From positions 1-64,000 of the forward strand of contig CAJTFX010000021.1 in the NCBI GenBank assembly GCA_910575555.1: a stretch of 64,000 nucleotides of DNA. The letters are read 5' to 3'. The translations under genes were made by a program, and so were the position numbers. The notes under the pieces were generated by a model. That model made no database searches, was not told where the DNA came from, and was given only the letters and a program-made list of their open reading frames with translations. The DNA is from Lachnospiraceae bacterium. Its GTDB lineage: Bacteria; Bacillota; Clostridia; Lachnospirales; Lachnospiraceae. Positions within the stretch are counted from its first letter, which is position 1. Every line of letters begins with the position of its first letter. Shown here one piece after another: positions 57,704-64,000 of this stretch.

Positions 57704-59992
57704 TGTACTTAGACAAATATTATTTTCATAAAACCGCTTGTATAATGGTTCTGCCTCTATTGATGCATATTTTAGTGTGTCTTTGTCAATATTTCGGGAT
57801 ACTTCCGAAATGTTTTTTCCAACTAAATATAACTGATTGTTGTTTAGTTTGTACTTGAGACTTTCCCTAAAATATTGCTCACTTTCTTTTAGTCTTCCAT
57901 CCAGCTTTGCGTGAAGACCTTGATTAATAAGAAGATATAGGGAATAAGAAGGTACATCATTTCCAAGTGTTGCTCGTATTTGCATTGCACTTTCAAGATT
58001 AATTTCTGATTCCTCATCATTTTGCAATGCTTTATAACAGCTTGATAAATTTAGATACAGCACCATTGTTGAAAATAAAACGGGCTTAAAGGAAATTGCC
58101 CGTTGAAAATATTCAATCGCCTTTTCAAAATTTGATTCGTAAGCTGCATAATAAACTCCAATGCAATTATAAGTATAATGAATTTCATCACTGCCGTATT
58201 TTTGCAATTCATTAATTGCTTGCTTTAAATAAATAATAGCATTTTTACTATCTCCCAGGTAAAGTAAATCAGTACCAAGATTATGGTATGTTTTTGCGAG
58301 TTCCGGAATATTGTTTTTTCTTTCAAAATATTCTGCGGCTTGTTCCATTAAAGGAATTGTCAGCTTTAACTCCCAAAACATACTGGATTTTCTTAATTGC
58401 ACATTATATTCATTCTCTAAACCAGTTGAATGAGATTGATTTACTGAATAACTAAAATACTGTCTTGCTTCTCCGTATTGTCTATAGAAACCATATACTG
58501 TAGCCAATTCACTCAACACTCTAAATAATAACTTATTATTATTGCTGGATATTAAACATTCCTTTAAGGTAAGCAATATTTCTTGAGCCTCACCGACTTT
58601 TCCTATAAAATATAAGGAATCTGCATAATAATATGATATTTCTATATTTTCTAATTTTGTAAACGATTCATTGTTAAGTAATTTTAAATATAATTCTGTT
58701 GAGCGCTCATACTTCCCTAACTGATGATAGCAATATGCTTGTAGTTTCAAAGATTCAAAATATAGAGCTTTGTTTAAATCGCAAACTTTTGGTATGTCCA
58801 ATAATAATGCGATTAATTCTAGTGCACCTTTATAATCTAAAAGATATACGCTATAGCGGATTGCTCTAAAATAAAATATGATTGCGCTTTCCAAATTATC
58901 ACTATTAAAGTAATAAGTTGCCAGCCTACAGCAATTTTCAAGCCGCTTAATCATGTTTTGATCATGTTTTTTGTATTGCATTTCATAATACTTTGCTAAC
59001 ATTCTGTTCCAAATCTTTTTCTCGTTTTCCGGAATAAGGTTCTGAATATTATTACAGACATCGTCTGTCTCAAATAAATATTTACTGGAATCGTAGTTAT
59101 CATTTTTTTGAATCAGTGATGATAATTTTTCAATTCTAGTCAGTTCTTCATCAACCCTTACCAAATTAAAAGTTTGTTGAAGTTGATTAGAATAAAATTC
59201 AGGACCTAAAAGAGACGATTTTTGTAATAATAATTTCAAATCATCATTCAACTTATTATAACGGAGCATAATATATTCTTCGATGGATTGATTTAAGATT
59301 CCTTTGGGTAATTGATTACATATCCATTTTGTACCGTCAAAATGGATATGTCCTTCCTGTTTCAAATAATTGATTATTAAAAATAAGTGCGTAATATTTC
59401 CAAAAGATGATTTAATTATATATTTTCGTTCTTTTTCTTCGAGAATAATTTTATTATTAAATTTTTTCGATATTATTTCAAATAATTCATCCTCTGTTTT
59501 TTTCAAAAATTTTATAAAATTGGTATTTATTGTTAGTGAGTAAAGCTTTTTAAGCAAATCGTGCATATCATTGATATCACTGTCAAGTTCGATCAATATA
59601 AATGTATCACTATTATCACAATCTAGATAGGCTTGCAAAAAACTAATGCAAAATTCGGCCAAATCTTCTGGATAAGAATTAAAGCTTTCAAAGCATATGA
59701 CAACGCCTTTTTTTCTGCAAATATCAAGAAGCATTTTCCGAATTATGTTTGGCATATTTAATTCGTCATTTTCTATTTTAAAATTATTATCATATTTCGT
59801 TAATGCTGATGTTATTGGTTCTAAAAAATATGACTTAAACACTTCATCCTTTATATATAAAATATTATTAAAATTTTTATAATAATTATGTATAAAAAAT
59901 GATTTACCCACCCCTTTTTCACCAACAATAAATGTTAAAGAGTTTTCATTTGCATTGGAGAATTGTTCTAATTGGTTTGCATAAAGGCACAT
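57686..59992 (-). CDS. STAND-type ATPase with TPR C-terminus
   Basis: The 768-residue protein has a P-loop near the start (FIVGEKGVGKSFF, residues 22-33), a Walker-B-like GVVICFESFNSYPED, and a sensor/winged-helix region to about 330. From about 370 to 740 there is a long series of TPR helices (YYFRAIRYSVYLLDYKGALE, AIIYLKQAINELQKYG, KAIEYFQRAISFKPV). This is the AAA_16/MalT-like arrangement of STAND signalling proteins, which assemble when the repeats sense a ligand. No C-terminal DNA-binding domain is present, so an effector must act in trans; the TIR protein is the obvious one. Its ATG directly follows the TIR stop codon (TAAATG). Confidence 0.82.
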   Translation of the reverse strand: MCLYANQLEQFSNANENSLTFIVGEKGVGKSFFIHNYYKNFNNILYIKDEVFKSYFLEPITSALTKYDNNFKIENDELNMPNIIRKMLLDICRKKGVVICFESFNSYPEDLAEFCISFLQAYLDCDNSDTFILIELDSDINDMHDLLKKLYSLTINTNFIKFLKKTEDELFEIISKKFNNKIILEEKERKYIIKSSFGNITHLFLIINYLKQEGHIHFDGTKWICNQLPKGILNQSIEEYIMLRYNKLNDDLKLLLQKSSLLGPEFYSNQLQQTFNLVRVDEELTRIEKLSSLIQKNDNYDSSKYLFETDDVCNNIQNLIPENEKKIWNRMLAKYYEMQYKKHDQNMIKRLENCCRLATYYFNSDNLESAIIFYFRAIRYSVYLLDYKGALELIALLLDIPKVCDLNKALYFESLKLQAYCYHQLGKYERSTELYLKLLNNESFTKLENIEISYYYADSLYFIGKVGEAQEILLTLKECLISSNNNKLLFRVLSELATVYGFYRQYGEARQYFSYSVNQSHSTGLENEYNVQLRKSSMFWELKLTIPLMEQAAEYFERKNNIPELAKTYHNLGTDLLYLGDSKNAIIYLKQAINELQKYGSDEIHYTYNCIGVYYAAYESNFEKAIEYFQRAISFKPVLFSTMVLYLNLSSCYKALQNDEESEINLESAMQIRATLGNDVPSYSLYLLINQGLHAKLDGRLKESEQYFRESLKYKLNNNQLYLVGKNISEVSRNIDKDTLKYASIEAEPLYKRFYENNICLSTLRFWE

Positions 59993-60820
59993 TTAATTCC
60001 CCCCTTTTTTCAGTAGTTCCTTTTTGATTTTTTCGAGTATCTCTGATATAGGCGACACATAATTATCCATATCATCAAAAAAATCGTAATTAACTATTTG
60101 TCCATCAACAATAAGCTCTTTGTCAAAATTAAGTAAGATTTTGGCAGAAGGCATAAAAGTGTGCGTGTCAAAAAATAGATTTGTATATCCTCCGTTTAGC
60201 AACAAAATATTTTCTTCCATTTGAAAATCAAACTCTAAATAATAAACAAAATCAAAATGCGTATATTGAAATCTTATATACTGTTCCGTTTCTTCATGAC
60301 TGACAATCCAATTAGGCGGAAATCCTTTGCCAAGTATTGTAATTAATTTATTTTTAAATATCTCAAAAGATATTGGCTCATCTTTTTTCATTTCACTACT
60401 ATGTATTTTTTTTATAATTAAATTTCCCAATTCTTCCGGACTCTTTTTCTTTCCATCTATAAAGCCGATTGTGCTTAAAATTCCGGACACTTTGGTTTCA
60501 TCAAACTTAACGGGCAATAAATACTCCTTCTGTTTTAGATTGCTATCCAACATACGAACCATTGCTGCTGAACTCTCATAGGTCGTCCATTCTTTTTGAA
60601 CATAATGTTGAGAGATGAAGATTACACAATATTTTGATTTATGGGTATAAATATTCTCCAAATATGATATTAAGTTTTTCCCCCAAAGATCAACTTCCTC
60701 AAAATAATCATAAAATACGGCAATGCTTTTCTTTTTTAAAAACAAGGCGACTTGTTCTACATATTCTCTATCTTCTCCTGCAAAGGACAACGCTACATCA
60801 TACTCATATTTCTCATTCAT
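59993..60820 (-). CDS. TIR-domain protein
   Basis: The 275-residue protein opens with a TIR domain (about 5-140): YDVALSFAGEDREYVEQVAL, then FYDYFEEVDLWGKNL, KYCVIFISQHYVQKEW and TTYESSAAM, where Glu82 is in the place of the catalytic glutamate of NAD-cleaving TIRs. The remaining 130 residues (GFPPNWIVSHEETEQYIRFQ and on) form a beta-rich region without a match, possibly a sensor. Bacterial TIR proteins deplete NAD or make cyclic ADP-ribose signals in phage defence. The gene begins 25 bp inside the right inverted repeat and is coupled to the ATPase gene that follows. Confidence 0.85.
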   Translation of the reverse strand: MNEKYEYDVALSFAGEDREYVEQVALFLKKKSIAVFYDYFEEVDLWGKNLISYLENIYTHKSKYCVIFISQHYVQKEWTTYESSAAMVRMLDSNLKQKEYLLPVKFDETKVSGILSTIGFIDGKKKSPEELGNLIIKKIHSSEMKKDEPISFEIFKNKLITILGKGFPPNWIVSHEETEQYIRFQYTHFDFVYYLEFDFQMEENILLLNGGYTNLFFDTHTFMPSAKILLNFDKELIVDGQIVNYDFFDDMDNYVSPISEILEKIKKELLKKGGN

Positions 60821-60845
60821 AAAGTCATTTCTCCTTGTTGCAAAA

Positions 60846-60935
60846 CTTCTATCATCAAATCCAACGGATAACTATCAATTATCCATACCCATTCCTATCT
60901 CGCCAAGTTGACGAATAACAGTGGATTATCCATCA
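60846..60935. repeat. 90-bp inverted repeat, right copy, containing a promoter
   Basis: This is the reverse complement of 55236-55325 with a single mismatch. On the minus strand TTGGCG (60906-60901), 17 bp and GATAAT (60883-60878) drive the TIR gene, whose start is only 26 bp from the repeat. GTTATCCGT-type motifs flank the promoter as in the left copy. A further GGATAACC motif lies just outside, near 60961-60968. Confidence 0.9.
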
Positions 60936-61031
60936 TTTTCCACTCAATTCCCTAACTGACGGATAACCAAAACTTATCTATTGGAAAATTATACCATACA
61001 TTCCTCAAAAAATCATTAATATTTACAATTT

Positions 61032-61364
61032 TTACCCCAAAATCTCCAAATTTTCCGCTGCCGCTTCCAAAATCATACATAAATATTCCTTCTGCCGCTC
61101 TGTCTTGCCTTCAAAATACTTTCCATATCCCCCAATATCGACTTTGAAAAATCCAAATAAGATATAATCTGTACTTACTTCTAATATCTGGGCAATTTCC
61201 ATCAATTTATCCACAGAACAAGATGTCTCACCATTTTCAATTCGCTGCAACTGCCTCTCAGTAGTATAATCTAACTTTTCTGCCAGACTGCTCTGCGTCA
61301 TCTTTCTTCTGCGCCTTGCCTCTTTTATTCTCTCTCCTACTACTTTTTTATCATAATACAGCAC
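61032..61364 (-). CDS. XRE-family helix-turn-helix regulator 1
   Basis: The 110-residue protein has an N-terminal HTH (RIKEARRRRKMTQSSLAEKL, then LQRIENGETSCSVDKLMEIA) and a C-terminal tail of about 40 residues, FEGKTERQKEYLCMILEAA. It is the gene nearest to the right inverted repeat, on the same strand as the TIR operon, and so is the first candidate to bind the GTTATCCGT repeats. That link is inference. The upstream gap 61365-61628 holds only promoter-like AT-rich DNA. Confidence 0.85.
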   Translation of the reverse strand: MLYYDKKVVGERIKEARRRRKMTQSSLAEKLDYTTERQLQRIENGETSCSVDKLMEIAQILEVSTDYILFGFFKVDIGGYGKYFEGKTERQKEYLCMILEAAAENLEILG

Positions 61365-61628
61365 TTTCCACTCATTTCTGACGTCCCTTTATTTGCTCAA
61401 GCTGCTAGTATTATATAAGAAAATGAACAACTAGCAGAGTGACCATACCAGCCATTTCGGGTTGATTATTGTACACTTTTCAAACTGCACAGAATTAATT
61501 CTGTAAGAATAGAAACTATCCACAAAGCCACTCTAATGTTGTATGATGATATTATCTCCAAAACATCACATTAGCTGAAATTTTTATCATATCTGTTAAA
61601 AATACCAAGAGTTCAGAAAGGAAAGAAT

Positions 61629-61862
61629 ATGAGCCCAAACCACAAAGAAATGATTCCACAATATTTACAGGCAATAGCCAAGAAGGAAGGTCTTTCGGAA
61701 AATGATGTCAGAAATGAAATTGCCCTCGCTATTTCCCTTGCTTTAAAAAGCAACGACACGAAAATCCAAAATTTTTGGAAGGATATTCCCTGCGATGGGG
61801 AAAGTCCTACTATAGAAGAAATTGTTGATTATATAGTTTTTGGAATATTCACACAGGTATAA
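61629..61862 (+). CDS. Small Spo0A-C-like protein
   Basis: The 77-residue protein reads MIPQYLQAIAKKEGLSENDV, then RNEIALAISLAL and NFWKDIPCDGESPTIEEIVD. This pattern (IAKKEGxSxxxVRxEI, FWxxIPxxGxxPTxEE) is frequent in small Clostridial proteins often labelled as sporulation initiation factor Spo0A C-terminal-like. Whether it binds DNA is unknown. A GAAAGGAAAG site precedes the start, and it is transcribed against its neighbours. Confidence 0.65.
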   Translation: MSPNHKEMIPQYLQAIAKKEGLSENDVRNEIALAISLALKSNDTKIQNFWKDIPCDGESPTIEEIVDYIVFGIFTQV

Positions 61863-61889
61863 CAAAACAACATAGTCAAGGGCAATCTG

Positions 61890-62234
61890 TTACTTATACA
61901 AATAACGGTCTTGCCCCTTAAGAAGTTGTTCCACCATATGCAGGACAAACTCTATTTCATTTTCGTCACGCCTGTCTATCAAACAGATGAATCGGTCTAT
62001 GTATCCACTGGAACATTCCCAGTTCATAAGGGCAAGCGGCGTTGTATTCAATGCCTGTACTATTTTCAGATATGTATCAAGGCTCATCGCCCGTCTCCCA
62101 TGTTCCACGCTTTTTATAGTGTCAAGGGACAATCCTGCCCTTTCTGCGAGCTGCCCCTGCGTAATACATAATTTTCTTCGTTCTTTCCTAATATTCCCGG
62201 CTATAACCTCATATAACTGTTTTCCATTCCCCAT
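61890..62234 (-). CDS. XRE-family helix-turn-helix regulator 2
   Basis: The 114-residue protein has a clear HTH (NIRKERRKLCITQGQLAERA, then LSLDTIKSVEHGRRAMSLDT) and a helical C-terminal tail (DENEIEFVLHMVEQLLKGQD) of the kind seen in regulators of Lachnospiraceae mobile elements. It lies 50 bp after regulator 3 on the same strand. The target is unknown. Confidence 0.87.
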   Translation of the reverse strand: MGNGKQLYEVIAGNIRKERRKLCITQGQLAERAGLSLDTIKSVEHGRRAMSLDTYLKIVQALNTTPLALMNWECSSGYIDRFICLIDRRDENEIEFVLHMVEQLLKGQDRYLYK

Positions 62235-62284
62235 TACAGCGTCCTTTCCGGTAATGGCAGATGGAAGCAGGGACTGGTTTTATT

Positions 62285-62620
62285 CTATTTCTTAATCATG
62301 CGTGACATATATGCAAGCACCCTGTCAATAAAGGCATCTTTCTGTTCTTTGCTGCAGTTTGCTATGTAATAATCCACATCAAAATCATTTTTTAGGCAGG
62401 TGCCTGTAATCAAGTATGTGGGATCTATCCCATATTCATGATACAGAACCAGCAGCTTGTCTGCCGACAGCCCGGTAGCTCCAGATTCATATTTCCGATA
62501 ATGTTCCTCTGATACTCCAAGCAATATGGCAATTTCTGCCTGTGTCCGCCCCAGATTATTCCTTGCTTCCCTTAACCTTTTTCCAATCTGTATATTGGCT
62601 TCTTTCCTGTGATTATCCAT
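62285..62620 (-). CDS. XRE-family helix-turn-helix regulator 3
   Basis: The 111-residue protein carries the HTH RLREARNNLGRTQAEIAILL with GVSEEHYRKYESGATGLSAD. The tail reads CSKEQKDAFIDRVLAYMSRM. It resembles regulator 2 in length and layout; the two probably form one transcript. Regulators of this type often accompany agr or element-transfer genes. Confidence 0.87.
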   Translation of the reverse strand: MDNHRKEANIQIGKRLREARNNLGRTQAEIAILLGVSEEHYRKYESGATGLSADKLLVLYHEYGIDPTYLITGTCLKNDFDVDYYIANCSKEQKDAFIDRVLAYMSRMIKK

Positions 62621-63134
62621 GATTTTTACCTCCGTATGGAAAAATCATAGCAACACCCTAGTAAAACATACAGAATAGAAAACAACCCAATATTACTTAT
62701 TTTTTAACCGATATATGGTTATTTTTTAATTTATTCTCAAAATGCAGAAACCGGATGACAAAGCATAGGTTTTATCATCCGCGTTATTATTACTTCTATA
62801 ATTTATCTAAAACATTCCCTTTTTTCCCAAAAAAAATTATTATCTTTACTTCCCTCACCAGTACAACGAAATTTCCGTTTCTTTATGTTAAACTAGCCCT
62901 TTTCACCATACGCTTCATTGCAAAATCTAATCGTAGTCACTGCTATGCTGCCGCTTTTCTTCGTTGCAGTTACCCTGCGTGAATATATCAAAGATTTAAT
63001 TTTCGTTTTACTAGTGGCGCAAAATCTCTATCCGATCACTCAAGAGCATCTCTGTACTACACCCCAGTTGTACTCATGTAAGAAATCATAACAAAAAAAG
63101 CAACTACTAAGAAGAAATATCCTTAATAGTTGCA
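62621..63134. other. 514-bp stretch without a recognised gene
   Basis: AT-rich DNA with several stops in all frames. A plus-strand frame at 62755-62982 has no ribosome site and a low-complexity, phenylalanine-rich product, and I do not accept it. I see no hairpin or repeat of note. Confidence 0.5.
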
Positions 63135-63728
63135 CTAGATACATTGTTGGTTATTGCTGACAGCCTTTTTATAGCTAATTTTACCTATTACAAGAATTCC
63201 TACCATAAAAGCTGCCGTCACAGAAACAACCTGTAACAATCTATAAAATTTTAGTATACAGAAAAGAATTGACAAAAACAAAATCTTTATAATCGAACAA
63301 TCTAATTTTTTACCAAATTTAACAATTTCTTCTCGTTCCATCTTCCTATTAATATCTTGTACTGGTGCTAATATCCTGATTAAAAACAGAGAGATACATT
63401 CGATTGCTAGGGAATATAATGCTCCAATATAAAAATACTTTACGATAGACAATAAAATAAATAAGGATAAACAGGAACACAACAAACAACTTAAATATGT
63501 CCTTAAATGCAAACCGCCTGCATATGAACGAAGCGCAATAAATACCCAGAAAAAAACGATTGCCTCCACTACCATACCACAGGCGATTGCAATTAAAATA
63601 CTTATAACTGTATTCAGGCATACCTCCATCCCTATTTGAAAACCGAATTCATAAATACATCTTTTTTCTTCTGTAATCACATTCTTCCGTATCAAATGTT
63701 CTGTCAAAATACACGCTAACTTTTCCAT
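63135..63728 (-). CDS. agrB: AgrB-type peptide-processing membrane protease
   Basis: The 197-residue integral membrane protein has the AgrB signature FIALRSYAGGLHLRTYLSCL, with the catalytic histidine (GGLH) and a downstream cysteine (Cys in SCLLC) in the usual spacing, plus five or six hydrophobic segments. AgrB removes the C-terminal tail of AgrD and closes the thiolactone ring of the signal peptide. It lies 2 bp after agrD. The order D-B is the reverse of the staphylococcal locus. AgrC and AgrA are not in the window. Confidence 0.9.
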   Translation of the reverse strand: MEKLACILTEHLIRKNVITEEKRCIYEFGFQIGMEVCLNTVISILIAIACGMVVEAIVFFWVFIALRSYAGGLHLRTYLSCLLCSCLSLFILLSIVKYFYIGALYSLAIECISLFLIRILAPVQDINRKMEREEIVKFGKKLDCSIIKILFLSILFCILKFYRLLQVVSVTAAFMVGILVIGKISYKKAVSNNQQCI

Positions 63729-63730
63729 TA

Positions 63731-63886
63731 TTATTTTTCTCTTAATTTTTTCACATCATCTGGCATTTTAGGTTGATGAAAAATATAAAAACAAATCCGC
63801 TGCACTGAACCACCTGCAAATGCCAAAGCAAAACTTGATATCACTCCACCTAATTTTTCCATCAAATAATCTTTAAATTTTCCCAT
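63731..63886 (-). CDS. agrD: AgrD-type autoinducer peptide precursor
   Basis: A 51-codon frame too short for automatic calling encodes an amphipathic leader (MGKFKDYLMEKLGGVISSFA), the core RICFYIF and the acidic tail HQPKMPDDVKKLREK. This follows staphylococcal AgrD, where the core CDFIM is followed by a tail with a conserved proline at the sixth position. The predicted signal is a five-residue ring, Cys-Phe-Tyr-Ile-Phe, closed by a thiolactone. AAGGAGG precedes the start. It is the first gene of the agrDB pair. Confidence 0.85.
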   Translation of the reverse strand: MGKFKDYLMEKLGGVISSFALAFAGGSVQRICFYIFHQPKMPDDVKKLREK

Positions 63887-63911
63887 GAATATCTACCTCC
63901 TTTTTCTTTAA

Positions 63912-63969
63912 ATTATATATCACACCAAACAGAAAAATACTTATATGTAAAAAATAAGAGTTTAAATGT
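63912..63969 (-). promoter_or_regulatory. agrDB promoter with LytTR (AgrA)-type direct repeats
   Basis: On the minus strand ACATTTAAA (63969-63961) and ACATATAAG (63948-63940) are separated by exactly 12 bp, the arrangement of AgrA/LytTR binding sites. They are followed 22 bp later by TATAAT (63917-63912). No good -35 box is present, as expected for an activator-dependent promoter. The remaining 31 bases of the window are AT-rich. Confidence 0.6.
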
Positions 63970-64000
63970 AATTTTTACCTATTGCATATAAAAGAATCTG

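Noticed and set aside
55236-60935. The 90-bp inverted repeats as the ends of a classical transposon
   Set aside because: No transposase is encoded between them and each contains a functional-looking promoter; duplicated control DNA explains them better, although mobility is not excluded.
62755-62982. 75-codon plus-strand frame
   Set aside because: Phe-rich, low-complexity product without a ribosome site.

Overview
The window looks like chromosome from a Gram-positive gut anaerobe of the Clostridia, most likely Lachnospiraceae. This rests on gene content (an Rpn-type nuclease remnant, CheC, PanG-type pantothenate genes, secreted Big_2-type proteins, serine-recombinase elements, an agrBD locus), strong AGGAGG-type ribosome sites and TTGACA/TATAAT promoters. 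No tRNA, rRNA, CRISPR array or replication origin was recognised.

Positions 1 to about 34,600 are host backbone. In order: a CYTH protein; an Rpn-family nuclease broken by a 162-bp palindromic element; a small ribbon-helix-helix regulator divergent from an unknown gene; a frameshifted family-4 uracil-DNA glycosylase; carAB; a secreted CAP-domain protein; an SDR oxidoreductase; an unknown gene divergent from an esterase; a frameshifted secreted beta-propeller-like gene; cheC; an AT-rich pnuC plus flavin-reductase-like pair behind a structured leader; a complete pantothenate-to-phosphopantetheine operon (panG-panB-panC-panD-coaBC); a GntR regulator and an alpha-mannoside operon (binding protein, two permeases, GH125, GH38, YihS-like mannose isomerase); a secreted M26-like zinc protease; and an EamA-type transporter. 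The mannoside genes form one pathway: import of a mannose-containing glycan fragment, trimming by alpha-1,6- and other alpha-mannosidases, and isomerisation of mannose to fructose.

From about 34,700 the sequence is an accessory island. A 178-bp direct repeat (34723-34900 and 39483-39660, about 90% identical, each carrying the same 36-codon ORF) brackets rhuM and a large HD-Hsp90 ATPase gene. Next come three large serine recombinases in tandem, a DUF6870-like gene, MazF coupled to a resolvase-fold protein, and a lone tyrosine recombinase. Then follow two candidate defence or conflict modules. Module A (48026-55057) is a metallo-beta-lactamase-fold protein followed by a 1928-residue trypsin-like/TPR/PIN-like protein. 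Module B (55236-60935) is a low-GC four-gene cassette in two convergent operons: a glutamate 2,3-aminomutase-like radical SAM enzyme plus a D-Ala-D-Ala-ligase-type ATP-grasp enzyme, facing a TIR protein plus a STAND-type ATPase/TPR protein. Module B is enclosed by 90-bp inverted repeats that differ at one base and each contain the same promoter, so both operons appear to share one control element. Three XRE regulators, a small Spo0A-C-like protein and an agrD-agrB peptide-signalling pair with a LytTR-type box finish the window.

The most likely undescribed system is module B: beta-amino-acid and ligase chemistry wired to the same promoter as a TIR/STAND pair. Module A and the HD-Hsp90 gene are the next best candidates.
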